The notes below the pieces were generated by a model. The model was not told the DNA's origin. It saw only the letters and a list, made by a program, of their open reading frames with translations, and searched no databases. A program made the position numbers and the translations under genes. 64,000 nt of DNA from Fibrobacter sp. UWH4 (GTDB lineage Bacteria; Fibrobacterota; Fibrobacteria; Fibrobacterales; Fibrobacteraceae), in contig NZ_FRAY01000009.1 in NCBI RefSeq assembly GCF_900142475.1, positions 48,427 to 112,426 on the forward strand, in the 5' to 3' direction. Shown piece after piece: positions 52,735-60,856 of this stretch. Position 1 is the stretch's first letter. Each line of letters starts with the position of its first letter.

Positions 52735-53637
52735 TTATTTCACTTTTCTTTCGTCGTACGGGTCGATGTGCACAAGCGCGTCGACTACGTTTTCTCCCGC
52801 CTCGATCATACGGCGTTCTACTTCTTCGGCCAGGTCGTGGGCGGCCAAGAGTGTCATGTCGGCAGGGACGACGACGTGCAAATCCACGTGCAAATCGCTG
52901 CCCACGTAACGCGTGCGGAACCCGTGAATGCTAATCACGTTCGGGCAGGCGAGAGCCACTTCGCGCAATTTTTGGGCCACCTCGGCGCTCGCGCCTTCGT
53001 CGGCCACGCGGTGGATTCCCGGCCATGCAATTTCAAAGCCCGAATGCAAAATGAAAACGGAAACGATAATCGCGCCTACGGAGTCTGCAAACCAGAGTGT
53101 GGGGCAAAGAATCCCGAACAAGACCGCGATCAAAACAGGAATAGAACTGTAGGCGTCGCTCCGGTGGTGCCAAGCGTTTGCCTCGACGGCTTCGCTGCGA
53201 ATGTCGCGACCCTTCGCCCGCGTGTAGCGGAAAAGCGCCTCTTTCACAATGATTGAAACCGCTGCCATAATCGCCGCAATCCATTCGGGGTGCGACTGCT
53301 CGCCGTTCGTGAGTGCCACGACGGCATTGTAACCGAGGCCGAGACCCACGGCGCAAACAGCAAGTCCTATTCCGACGGAAATCAAGGTCTCGAATCGCCG
53401 GTGCCCATACGGGTGATTCGCGTCGGGTGGCGAATTCCAGAAGCGGGCCCCTACGATAATCGCAATGTCCGTGATAAAATCAGATGCGCTGTGAATGGCG
53501 TCGGCAATAAGTGCTTGAGATCCGCCAAAATAGCCTGCAAAAAACTTGCCTACCGACAAGGCGACGTTCCAGCCGAGCCCCACCCAAGTGACGCGGCGGA
53601 CCTCTGCGGAATCATCTTTTTTTGCGATACGAGTCAT
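52735..53637 (-). CDS. Cation diffusion facilitator (CDF) metal transporter
   Basis: This 300-residue protein has about six membrane segments. The CDF metal site is visible as ALIADAIHSASDFITD in helix 2 and ANAWHHRSDAYSSIPV (HxxxD) in helix 5. A cytoplasmic C-terminal domain follows (DLHVDLHVVVPADMTLLAAHDLAEEVERRM). It probably exports zinc, iron or manganese in exchange for protons; the HxxxD form suggests zinc or iron. It lies 36 bp downstream of the M16 gene's start region on the same strand, but there is no evidence of shared function. Confidence 0.9.
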   Translation of the reverse strand: MTRIAKKDDSAEVRRVTWVGLGWNVALSVGKFFAGYFGGSQALIADAIHSASDFITDIAIIVGARFWNSPPDANHPYGHRRFETLISVGIGLAVCAVGLGLGYNAVVALTNGEQSHPEWIAAIMAAVSIIVKEALFRYTRAKGRDIRSEAVEANAWHHRSDAYSSIPVLIAVLFGILCPTLWFADSVGAIIVSVFILHSGFEIAWPGIHRVADEGASAEVAQKLREVALACPNVISIHGFRTRYVGSDLHVDLHVVVPADMTLLAAHDLAEEVERRMIEAGENVVDALVHIDPYDERKVK

Positions 53638-53661
53638 TGATAGTAGTCAATCGGCAGCTTG

Positions 53662-53723
53662 GTCATCCTGGAGCGCAGCGACGGGATCCAGTATTGGATT
53701 CCCTCCCTTCGGTCGAGAATGAC
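53662..53723. repeat. Composite spacer repeat, short copy 1
   Basis: GTCATCCTGGAG at one end and CCTCCCTTCGGTCGAGAATGAC at the other are the inverted ends of 50042-50182. The 21 bases at 53702-53722 are the exact complement of 50043-50063. It lacks the nested palindrome and so looks like the unfilled form. The spacer to 53852 holds nothing else that I can support. Confidence 0.75.
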
Positions 53724-53852
53724 TAAGTCGAAAAATCTTGGATATAATATAAAAAATTGGGAATAAACTCTTGCGAATAGGCAACCTTTTGTCGTTCAAG
53801 CGCATCTAATTATTCGAAAAAGGGCGAGACTTTCTATTTTTAGGTTGCGTTT

Positions 53853-55187
53853 ATGAAAAAATTCTTGAAAATCTTCATCATCCTCGTGATTCTTGGCGCT
53901 ATCGCTTATGGCGTCAAGATGTTCTTTTTTTCGGCGGCTGCCGAAAACGCCGCAGGCCCGCTCGTGAGCGTGAAGGTCACGCAGACCACGATTTCGACTA
54001 CCATTTCGGCAACGGGTACGCTGGAACCTGTTGACCAGGTGGAAGTCGGCACGCAGGTGTCGGGCGACATCGCGAAAATCAACGTCGATTTCAATTCCAA
54101 GGTCAAGAAGGGCCAGGTCATCGCCGAACTCGACAAGTCCAAGCTCAAGGCTACACTCGCGCAGGCCGAAATCGCTTACAAGTCGGCCGAAAACGATTTC
54201 AAGTTCAAGGAATCGACCTACAACCGCGTCAAGAAGCTTTCCGAAAGTAATTCCGCGAGCGCCGTGGAACTCGAAACCGCCGAATACAACATGAATTCGG
54301 CGAAACTCTCCGTAGAACGCAGCCAGAACGAAGTCAACCAGGCTCGCCTCAACTTGAGCTACGCGACCATCAAGAGCCCCATCGACGGCGTAGTCCTGAA
54401 GCGTGCGGTAGAAGTCGGCCAGACCGTGGCCGCTTCCATGAGTACTCCTACTTTATTTGTGATCGCCAGGGACTTGAGCCAGATGAAGGTCATGGCCGAT
54501 GTCGACGAAGCCGATATCGGGCAGGTCAAGCAGGGCCAGAAGGTCTCCTTTACGGTTGATGCTTATCAGAGTGACACATTTAATGGTACCGTGCAGGAAG
54601 TCCGTCTGAACCCCACGACCACAAGCAACGTGGTGACTTATACTGTCGTGATTACCGCCGAAAATCCGGAACAGAAGCTGCTCCCGGGAATGACGGCGAC
54701 CTGTACCATCGTGACCCAAGAAATCACCGATGCCATCGCGATTCCGGTGAAGGCGCTCAAATTCACGCCCGCCGACGGCACCCCGATGGCAGAACCGCCC
54801 AAGGGAATGCGCCCACCGCACGAATCTGGCGACAGTTCCTCCGTGAAAGATGGCCTCGCCAATGCGAATTTTAACACCGGCGATGTCCCGAAGGGCGACT
54901 TCAAAAAGGGTAATTTCCCACCCCCCGGCAGTTTCCCCAAGTCTTTCAAGAAGCGCGCTGACGGCAAAAAGCCGAGCGGCAACCTGGTGTGGGTAAGCAT
55001 CGATGGCAAGGCCGCCCCTCGCCCTGTCAAGACCGGCATCAGTGATGGCGTGAACATCCAGATTCTCAAGGGCCTTTCCGTGGGCGATTCCGTGGTCGTA
55101 AGCCAAGAAACCGTGGCTGCCACCAAGGAAAAATCCGAGGCAAGCAGCCCCTTTATGCCTACGCCTCCGGGCCGCAAGAAAAAGTAA
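53853..55187 (+). CDS. Efflux periplasmic adaptor (HlyD/MacA-type)
   Basis: This 444-residue protein has an N-terminal membrane anchor (FLKIFIILVILGAIAYGVKMFFF). The membrane-fusion-protein layout follows: GTLEPVDQVEVGTQVSGDIAKINVDFNSKVKKGQVIAEL (first lipoyl half), a helical hairpin (about 95-165) and LSYATIKSPIDGVVLKRAVEVGQTV (second half). A beta-barrel and a C-terminal domain complete it. A Pro/Gly/Ser-rich insert of about 70 residues near 310-380 is unusual. It should link an inner-membrane ABC or RND pump to an outer-membrane channel. The pump genes are not downstream, where a HIT gene lies, and not upstream. Confidence 0.85.
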   Translation: MKKFLKIFIILVILGAIAYGVKMFFFSAAAENAAGPLVSVKVTQTTISTTISATGTLEPVDQVEVGTQVSGDIAKINVDFNSKVKKGQVIAELDKSKLKATLAQAEIAYKSAENDFKFKESTYNRVKKLSESNSASAVELETAEYNMNSAKLSVERSQNEVNQARLNLSYATIKSPIDGVVLKRAVEVGQTVAASMSTPTLFVIARDLSQMKVMADVDEADIGQVKQGQKVSFTVDAYQSDTFNGTVQEVRLNPTTTSNVVTYTVVITAENPEQKLLPGMTATCTIVTQEITDAIAIPVKALKFTPADGTPMAEPPKGMRPPHESGDSSSVKDGLANANFNTGDVPKGDFKKGNFPPPGSFPKSFKKRADGKKPSGNLVWVSIDGKAAPRPVKTGISDGVNIQILKGLSVGDSVVVSQETVAATKEKSEASSPFMPTPPGRKKK

Positions 55188-55217
55188 CAGGGACATTTTT
55201 ACTACCTTATAATCATT

Positions 55218-55574
55218 ATGAGTGAAAATTGCCTTTTCTGTAAAATCATCAAGGGTGAAATCCCTTCCAAGAAAATCTACGAAGACGATGACGTCTTTGC
55301 TTTCTACGATATTGCCCCGCAGGCCCCGGTGCACTTTTTGGTGGTGCCCAAGCGCCACATTTCGACCATCATGGACATGCAGCCTTCCGACTGCGAACTG
55401 GTAGGCAAGATGCTTTACCGCGCCCAGCTCATTGCCAAGGAGCTCGGTATCGAAGAATCTGGTGCTCGTTTCGTATTCAACTGCAAGGCCGACGCTGGCC
55501 AGACGGTGTTCCACATTCACCTGCACGTGCTCGGTGGACAGGTGATGGGCTGGCCCCCGTTCCCCAACACTTAA
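55218..55574 (+). CDS. HIT family hydrolase (HinT-like)
   Basis: This 118-residue protein has CLFCKIIKGEIPSKKIYEDD, FYDIAPQAPVHFLVVPKRHI and the histidine triad HIHLHVLGG (H-x-H-x-H). It is a HinT-type enzyme that hydrolyses AMP-lysine and similar phosphoramidates. Length and motifs are complete for the family. A TATAAT (55208-55213) lies 4 bases before the ATG, so the leader would be absent or tiny. It lies 30 bp after the efflux adaptor; a joint operon is possible. Confidence 0.92.
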   Translation: MSENCLFCKIIKGEIPSKKIYEDDDVFAFYDIAPQAPVHFLVVPKRHISTIMDMQPSDCELVGKMLYRAQLIAKELGIEESGARFVFNCKADAGQTVFHIHLHVLGGQVMGWPPFPNT

Positions 55575-55646
55575 TTCAGAATTCAGAGTTCAGATTTCAG
55601 AGTTGATTTTCAAAAGATTCCGAAATCCGAATTCTGAAATCCGAAC
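55575..55646. repeat. GAATTC/GAGTTCAGA heptamer-like spacer repeat, copy 3
   Basis: TTCAGAATTCAGAGTTCAGA on the left and TTCCGAAATCCGAATTCTG on the right form two inverted arms around an AT-rich centre, as at 32160-32230. It fills the spacer between the HIT gene and recO. Confidence 0.65.
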
Positions 55647-55648
55647 TT

Positions 55649-56413
55649 ATGATTAAATCTCGTTGCATTACGTTGCACCGGTTTGCGTACAGCGACTCTA
55701 GCTTTATCGTGAAAGCGCTTACGGAAGAGTGTGGCGTGGTGAGCTTTATTGTCAAGGGCGCAAAACGAAAGGAATCCCCGTTCAAGGGGGCGCTTGATCC
55801 GCTGGCGTTGTCGGAGGTGGTTTTCCGGCAGAATCCTTCGACGGAACTGCAGTTTATCAAGGAAGCCTCGATTATCAACTGGAGAGAAACCTTGCGGGCC
55901 TCCCTTATGGAGCTTGCTGTAGCCCAGGTCATGGCCGAAATCGTCTTGCGTTACGCCCCTCAAGGCGTTCCCTTGCCAGATGAATTCGCCCTGCTGGATG
56001 GTGCGCTTTCGCAACTTGACCGGTCGAATCCTGCTGAGGGTGTCTTTGCCAAGTGGCTGCTCGATATCAGCGACCTGTGGGGATACCATCTGGAACTGGG
56101 TGTATGCAGCCGCTGCGAGAAGCCGCTTGTTGAACCGGCGGCAGATTTTTTCCCTGAAACGGGAGCGCTTCTTTGCAGACATTGCTTGGGTGTGCAGAGC
56201 GCAAGGGCGCGCCAGGAAACGCTGAAAGGCCTTTGGGAGTTATATCTATGTGAAAAAAACGGCCTTGATGCTCCCCAAAATCTGAACGGTCGCGTTTTTG
56301 TGGAGAATGCTTTGCTATCTTATCTACGCAATCACATCGGATTCCTGAAAGAAATCCATTCCCTTTCATGGCTACAGGAGGTTCGTAAGTTATGCTCAGC
56401 CCAATCGACATAA
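55649..56413 (+). CDS. recO: DNA repair protein RecO
   Basis: This 254-residue protein has the RecO layout. An N-terminal OB-fold (CITLHRFAYSDSSFIVKALTEECGVVSFIVKGAKRK) is followed by a helical domain and a zinc ribbon CSRCEKPLVEPAADF...LLCRHC, with four cysteines. RecO helps RecR load RecA onto single-stranded DNA during gap repair. If the pilin cassettes recombine by gene conversion, RecFOR would be one of the machines involved. Its end overlaps panB by 22 bp. Confidence 0.93.
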   Translation: MIKSRCITLHRFAYSDSSFIVKALTEECGVVSFIVKGAKRKESPFKGALDPLALSEVVFRQNPSTELQFIKEASIINWRETLRASLMELAVAQVMAEIVLRYAPQGVPLPDEFALLDGALSQLDRSNPAEGVFAKWLLDISDLWGYHLELGVCSRCEKPLVEPAADFFPETGALLCRHCLGVQSARARQETLKGLWELYLCEKNGLDAPQNLNGRVFVENALLSYLRNHIGFLKEIHSLSWLQEVRKLCSAQST

Positions 56414-57141
56414 AGAACAAGAAAGCTAAAGGCGAAAAAGTTTCGATGATTACCGCCTACGACTACGCTTTTGCCCAGATGGCAGAGGCGGCAGGTGTGG
56501 ACCAGATTTTGGTAGGCGACAGTCTTGCAAACACGATGCTCGGCTACAAGAGCACCCGCGAAATTGGCATGAACGAGATGCTGATTTTTGTGGCCGCGGT
56601 TTGCCGCGGGGCACCGAACACCCACGTGGTGGCCGACATGCCCTACTTGAGCGACAAGGACCCGCAAACGGCATACGATAACGCACGCCGCTTTATGGAC
56701 GTGGGAGCTTCTTGCGTCAAAATTGAGGGCACCCCCGCGGGCGTGCACGAATATTTGCTGAGCCACGACATTCCTATTTGCGCTCACCTTGGACTTTTGC
56801 CGCAGACGGCCGAAAACTTTAAGCAGAAGGGCCGCACCGAAGAAGAAGCGGCTGCAATCATCAAGGCGGCCAAGTACGTAGACGACCTGGGTTGTTTCGA
56901 GATGGTGCTGGAACACATTCCCGAAGAGCTCGGTACCAAGATTACCGGCATGGTGAACGCGGTGACGATCGGTATTGGCGGCGGAAAGTTTACAGACGGG
57001 CAAGTGCTCGTGATGCACGACGCCCTGGGGATGCACCAGCGCAAGCTGCCTCCGTTCGCAACGAAGTTCGTGGATATGTTCAGCCTCGGTGTTGAAGGAT
57101 TTAAGAAATATATCGACAGTGTGCAGAATCCGAATAGATAA
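56392..57141 (+). CDS. panB: 3-methyl-2-oxobutanoate hydroxymethyltransferase PanB
   Basis: This 249-residue enzyme adds a methylene-tetrahydrofolate carbon to 2-oxoisovalerate to make ketopantoate for CoA. It shows VSMITAYDYAFAQMAEAAGVDQILVGDS (aspartate metal ligand), GASCVKIEGT and AHLGLLPQ. It also has ITGMVNAVTIGIGGGKFTDGQVLVMHDALG. A GGAGG ten bases before the ATG, inside recO, supports the start. It is a little shorter than the usual ~264 residues but has all core motifs. The overlap with recO suggests a joint transcript. Confidence 0.95.
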   Translation: MLSPIDIKNKKAKGEKVSMITAYDYAFAQMAEAAGVDQILVGDSLANTMLGYKSTREIGMNEMLIFVAAVCRGAPNTHVVADMPYLSDKDPQTAYDNARRFMDVGASCVKIEGTPAGVHEYLLSHDIPICAHLGLLPQTAENFKQKGRTEEEAAAIIKAAKYVDDLGCFEMVLEHIPEELGTKITGMVNAVTIGIGGGKFTDGQVLVMHDALGMHQRKLPPFATKFVDMFSLGVEGFKKYIDSVQNPNR

Positions 57142-57206
57142 AGTTCGCTCGTATCTGTTTGATATTCTTCAAGTTACGACTTGAAATCTTTTTTTTGATA
57201 GAAGGG

Positions 57207-57235
57207 TTCCCGAATTTTTTTCGGGAATTTTTTTT
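57207..57235 (+). terminator. Terminator after panB
   Basis: TTCCCGA...TCGGGAA with a T-rich loop and a long T run. Confidence 0.8.
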
Positions 57236-57442
57236 GTTGACAAAGTGGTGGTCTGCATGATTTTTTGAACTTTGAACAAATTAATTTCAACATTATCCAC
57301 TGAAAAATATTCTTTCTATAATCATTTTTTTTGTAAAAAATGAATTTTTTTTAATTTTTTTGAAAAAAAGTGTTGATTATTTGTGAAAATAAGTTATTTT
57401 ATACACAGATAATTCACAACATAACCATAAGGAAGAAAAAAA
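57236..57442 (+). promoter_or_regulatory. AT-rich upstream region of the H1-like gene
   Basis: The spacer has long A and T tracts of the kind that bend DNA. Possible -10 elements are TATAAT at 57317-57322 and TATTTT at 57395-57400. The second has a TTGATT (57373-57378) 16 bp upstream. A ribosome site, AAGGAAG, precedes the ATG at 57443. The TATAAT has no convincing -35. Confidence 0.4.
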
Positions 57443-57757
57443 ATGGCTACAAAGACTGCTACAAAGAAGCCGGCTGCTGCAAAGAAGCCCGCTGCTGCTA
57501 AGAAACCCGCTGCTGCAAAGAAGCCCGCTGCTGCAAAGAAGCCGGCCGCTGCAAAGAAGCCCGCTGCTGCAAAGAAGCCGGCCGCTGCAAAGAAGCCCGC
57601 TGCTGCAAAGAAGCCGGCCGCTGCAAAGAAGCCGGTCGCAGCCAAGAAGCCCGCTGCTGCAAAGAAGCCGGCTGCAAAGAAGCCGGCTGCAAAGAAGCCC
57701 GCTGCAAAGAAGCCGGTCGCCAAGAAGGCTCCTGCTAAGAAGGCTGCAAAGAAGTAA
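57443..57757 (+). CDS. Histone H1-like PAAAKK-repeat protein
   Basis: This 104-residue protein is almost wholly Lys, Ala and Pro. It has about twelve PAAAKK units, then PAAKK units, ending APAKKAAKK. The pattern is that of bacterial histone H1-like (HC1-type or AlgP-like) DNA-binding proteins. It should coat DNA or bind RNA and fold only on binding. At DNA level the units are 18-bp and then 15-bp repeats over 57472-57720, which can expand or contract by slippage in frame. It stands alone with its own terminator. Confidence 0.85.
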   Translation: MATKTATKKPAAAKKPAAAKKPAAAKKPAAAKKPAAAKKPAAAKKPAAAKKPAAAKKPAAAKKPVAAKKPAAAKKPAAKKPAAKKPAAKKPVAKKAPAKKAAKK

Positions 57758-57782
57758 TCTCAACAATTTTCTCCTTTGTTGG

Positions 57783-57815
57783 CGAGTTCCGGACAAGTCC
57801 GGAACTCGTTTTCTA
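57783..57815 (+). terminator. Terminator of the H1-like gene
   Basis: A perfect 11-bp stem CGAGTTCCGGA-CAAG-TCCGGAACTCG followed by TTTTC and a further T run. It ends close to the ATG of the next gene (57826). Confidence 0.85.
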
Positions 57816-57825
57816 TTTTTGGGGC

Positions 57826-58182
57826 ATGATTTCAGAAAAAGATCTCGCCGAATTAGAGAATATCCCTTACGAAGAACGTGTCAAGCGCGTTGAAAAGCTT
57901 CTTGATGGTAAAAATGAACCCCGCGCCTTTGAACTCGGACTGTTGCTTGCCCTTAAGATGGGGCAGGAAATTCGCGAAGGCAAGGAACTCGGTAGTGAAT
58001 CGGGCGACTTGGTCGCCAGTTGGAACGGGAAACACCCGGATTCCGTGGTGGAGGAAGCGATTGCTTTTGCGAAGGAATTCCTGACGAATCCGGCAAAGAT
58101 TGCTGAGAAGATTAAAAGCGGCATGCTGAAGGCCAAAGATGAAGCGGCTTCCAGCAGTACCGACGAGGCATCCAATGGATAA
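57826..58182 (+). CDS. Unknown small protein upstream of ppx/gppA
   Basis: This 118-residue protein starts MISEKDLAELENIPYEERVKRVEKLLDGKN and is acidic and helical, with a Ser/Ala-rich end. No family is recognised. Its last bases overlap the next gene by 8 bp (ATGGATAA), so the two are co-translated. A role with the Ppx/GppA enzyme is possible but not shown. There is no signal peptide or membrane segment. Confidence 0.6.
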   Translation: MISEKDLAELENIPYEERVKRVEKLLDGKNEPRAFELGLLLALKMGQEIREGKELGSESGDLVASWNGKHPDSVVEEAIAFAKEFLTNPAKIAEKIKSGMLKAKDEAASSSTDEASNG

Positions 58183-59101
58183 CAAACTGATTGCCACCGT
58201 CGATATCGGGAGCCATAGCTGCATTCTTCTGATTGCGGCTTTCGAAGACGCTCCCGCCACCGAAGAGGGGGCCGCCCCGCGCAAGGTGCTTGTCCCGAAG
58301 CTGCAGAAAGTTGAAGTCTGTCGCCTGGGCGAAGACATTTACGAGCACGGCGCCATTACCGAAAAGCGAATCAAGGAACTCGAAGCCATCATGACGAAGT
58401 TCCGCATGGACTTGCATGCCTTGGGGGCAAACCTCAAGGCCGCCGTGATGACCGAGGCGATGCGCAATGCCGAGAACCCTGACGAAGTGATTGCCGCCGT
58501 CGAGAAGACTCTCTGGATGAAGCCGCGAATCATCAGCGGCGAAGAAGAAGGCAAGCTCACCTACCGTTCCGTGAAGGAATGGCATGGCGAAGGTATCGTG
58601 ACGATTGACATCGGTGGTGGATCTACGGAACTCAGCAACGGCGATACCACGTTCTCGATTCCGGTGGGCGCGCTCAAGATGTTCAAGGCGATGGGCCCGA
58701 TTCCTGGCCCCGAATACAAGAAGTTCGTGAAGGAAACCTTCAAGGAAGTGTCTTTCAAGGGCATGACGAAAAAGCCTGTGTACCTGATTGGCGGCACAGG
58801 TACGGCCCTTGCGATGGTTTACCTGAACAAGCAACAGTTCGACTACAAGGCTATCGAAGGTCTGGAGCTGTCCATTAGTGACCTGGAGGCCGTGACGACA
58901 AAGATCTCGAACTTGTCAAAGGAATTGCGCGCAATGCTTCCGGGGCTTGAGAACGGACGCCACGAAGTCATTATTTGCGGGCTTTTCTGGCTCAAGTCGC
59001 TATTGGAGAAACTCCGCGTCGAAACATTTAAGATAAGTACCGCAGGTCTCCGGTTCGGACTGCTTTATGAGGATAAAAAAGCTGATGCCGGAAAAAGCTG
59101 A
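58175..59101 (+). CDS. Ppx/GppA phosphatase family protein
   Basis: This 308-residue protein has the ASKHA fold motifs of exopolyphosphatase/GppA: TVDIGSHSCILLI at the start, MTEAMRNAENPDEVI, ISGEEEGKLTYRSV and TIDIGGGSTEL. YLIGGTGTALAMV follows. It lacks the C-terminal HD-like domain of longer Ppx enzymes and so matches the short, two-domain type. The substrate may be polyphosphate or pppGpp. The start at 58175 begins MDNKLIATVDIG; codons before it belong to the upstream gene. Confidence 0.88.
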   Translation: MDNKLIATVDIGSHSCILLIAAFEDAPATEEGAAPRKVLVPKLQKVEVCRLGEDIYEHGAITEKRIKELEAIMTKFRMDLHALGANLKAAVMTEAMRNAENPDEVIAAVEKTLWMKPRIISGEEEGKLTYRSVKEWHGEGIVTIDIGGGSTELSNGDTTFSIPVGALKMFKAMGPIPGPEYKKFVKETFKEVSFKGMTKKPVYLIGGTGTALAMVYLNKQQFDYKAIEGLELSISDLEAVTTKISNLSKELRAMLPGLENGRHEVIICGLFWLKSLLEKLRVETFKISTAGLRFGLLYEDKKADAGKS

Positions 59102-59182
59102 TTCCGGGTCAAGCCCGGAATGACAATCAGCCTGGATGACCTAATCACTAACCACTGCCTACTTCCTACTGCCTACTTTCCT
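59102..59182. repeat. GTCAAGCC palindrome and TACTTCCTACTGCC spacer run
   Basis: The hairpin TTCCGGG-TCAAG-CCCGGAA (59102-59120) with TGACAA is a copy of 47842-47862. It is followed by CTAATCACTAACCACTGCC and TACTTCCTACTGCCTAC, a degenerate 7-base-like repeat. A complementary run, GAAGGTGGAATGAGGAATG, lies at about 59909-59927. Together they bracket the next gene. Confidence 0.5.
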
Positions 59183-59905
59183 ATGCGTATCAATAAATTC
59201 ATCTCTCTCTGTGGAATTGCGAGCCGTCGCGCGGCCGACGCCTTGATTGAAGAAGGCCGCGTGCAAGTGAACGGCGACGTGATTAAGGACTTGGGCCACC
59301 AGGTCGACGAGAACGCCGACAACGTTGTTGTCGACGGCAAGCCTGCCAAGCTCCCGCGCAAGACGACGACCATTATGTTCCATAAGCCGGCCGGTTGCGT
59401 GTGTACCAAGACCGACCCGCAAGGTCGTCGCACGGTTTATGACTACTTGCCTCCGGCCTACCAGAGCCTGAAGTATGTGGGACGCCTTGACCTGCAGAGC
59501 CGCGGGTTGCTGCTGTTTACCGATGATGGTGAATTGTTGCATAGGCTCACGCATCCGAGCTATGAAATTCCACGCAGCTACTACGTGTGGACGGATCGCC
59601 CGTTATCGGAGCATGCCGCCCAAAAACTGGTGGATGGCGTCGACATCCGTGAAGAAGGGGCCGAAGAAGAGGAAATCGCCTTCGCGACGGATATCTATCT
59701 GGAAAAGGGCTTTGCGGAACTGGTACTTGTCGAAGGCAAGAACCGTGAAATCCGCCGCATGATGCGTGCCGTGGGTTACGAAATCCGAGACCTCAAGCGT
59801 GTGAGCTATTGCAAGCTGACTTTGGGAGAATTGCCTGCCGGTGAATTCCGCGAACTGACTGCCGACGAACTCAACAAAATCCGACAGGCGGTGCACATTA
59901 AATAG
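59183..59905 (+). CDS. RsuA/RluB-family rRNA pseudouridine synthase
   Basis: This 240-residue protein has an N-terminal S4 RNA-binding domain (MRINKFISLCGIASRRAADALIEEGRVQVNG). The catalytic RsuA-type core carries KYVGRLDLQSRGLLLFTDDGEL, with the active aspartate in GRLD, and NREIRRMMRAVGYEIRDLKRV at the end. It makes one pseudouridine in 23S or 16S rRNA; the RluB or RluE site cannot be decided. The ATG at 59183 is chosen because the S4 motif begins there; upstream codons are spacer repeat. Confidence 0.9.
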   Translation: MRINKFISLCGIASRRAADALIEEGRVQVNGDVIKDLGHQVDENADNVVVDGKPAKLPRKTTTIMFHKPAGCVCTKTDPQGRRTVYDYLPPAYQSLKYVGRLDLQSRGLLLFTDDGELLHRLTHPSYEIPRSYYVWTDRPLSEHAAQKLVDGVDIREEGAEEEEIAFATDIYLEKGFAELVLVEGKNREIRRMMRAVGYEIRDLKRVSYCKLTLGELPAGEFRELTADELNKIRQAVHIK

Positions 59906-59976
59906 TGTGGAAGGTGGAATGAGGAATGTAATTTGACGTGGGATGTGATTTCACACTTCACATTTGATTTCTTCGT
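59906..59976. repeat. GGAATG/GTGTGAAATG spacer run
   Basis: Short G/T-rich units (GGAAGGTGGAATGAGGAATG) are followed by TTCACACTTCACATTTG. This is probably the inverted arm of the same kind of degenerate spacer repeat seen at 59140-59182 and 50190-50240. Confidence 0.4.
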
Positions 59977-60810
59977 ATGAACTGTAGAACATTATACATC
60001 GGTGATGTGCATGGATGTGCCGACGAACTCGAACGCATCGTAGAGGCTTTTGGCTTTGTGCGCGGAAAGGATACGCTGTACCAGACGGGCGATGTCATTA
60101 ACAAGGGCCCCGACATGATGCGCGCGCTTCGGTTCGTGCAGGATAACGGAATCTTGACGGTGCGCGGAAACCATGAAGAGCACCTGATACGCGCGATGGA
60201 GCTTCCCGAGAGTGGCTGGACCGAAAAGCAGCGAGCGCGTTTTGCGAAACTTCCGATGGAAGAATGGACCTATATTGTATCGGTTGTCAAGCAGTGGCCT
60301 TTGTGGCGTGATACGCCCCATGCACTGCTCGTGCATGCCGGGCTTGAGCCCGGAAAGGCCCGACTAGAGGACATGGACCCGGAAGTTCTTTTATCTGTAA
60401 GGTTCTGGAACGATCGTCCGTGGTTTGAACAAATTAAATGGAATAAAACGGTTGTTTTCGGGCATTGGGCGAAGATGGGTTTTGTCAACCGTCCGGGATT
60501 TATCGGTCTCGATGCAGGCTGCGTTTACGGCAAAAAGCTGATGGCGTGGTGCCCCGAGGAAGACCGTTTCTACGAGGTCCCGGCAGCCCGTGAGTATACG
60601 CCTGTGAAGGACAAGGCGAAAACGGCGATCGATGCTCCCTGTTTGGTACCTGGTGACAAACTTCCGGAAAAGGAACAGCCGAAAACTTTTGAAGAAATCA
60701 AACAAAAAATTGCCAGCGGCGATATAGCCCTGGCAGATGACAGTGAACAGACCCGAAAAATCCGCAAGGCGTCTCCGAGTATTGCCGCTGAATGGGCTGG
60801 ATATCCTTGA
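59977..60810 (+). CDS. Metallophosphoesterase (PrpE/ApaH-like)
   Basis: This 277-residue protein has the two-metal phosphoesterase motifs: YIGDVHGCADEL (GDxHG), YQTGDVINKGPD (GDxxxxG), VRGNHEEHL (GNHE), LVHAG and VVFGHWAKMG. It is close to PrpE/ApaH and protein serine/threonine phosphatases of the PPP family. The last 70 residues are charged and linked by Pro/Lys, and may be a tail. It may remove phosphate from protein, or split dinucleoside polyphosphates. Confidence 0.85.
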   Translation: MNCRTLYIGDVHGCADELERIVEAFGFVRGKDTLYQTGDVINKGPDMMRALRFVQDNGILTVRGNHEEHLIRAMELPESGWTEKQRARFAKLPMEEWTYIVSVVKQWPLWRDTPHALLVHAGLEPGKARLEDMDPEVLLSVRFWNDRPWFEQIKWNKTVVFGHWAKMGFVNRPGFIGLDAGCVYGKKLMAWCPEEDRFYEVPAAREYTPVKDKAKTAIDAPCLVPGDKLPEKEQPKTFEEIKQKIASGDIALADDSEQTRKIRKASPSIAAEWAGYP

Positions 60811-60856
60811 TGCGTCGGGGCGTTACGGGGTGTCCCCGTTCCCCTGTATTAAAGAA

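Noticed and set aside
57443..57757. CRISPR-like array because of the regular 15-18 bp units
   Set aside because: There are no spacers between units, the frame is kept throughout, and the product is a typical Lys/Ala/Pro-rich DNA-binding protein.
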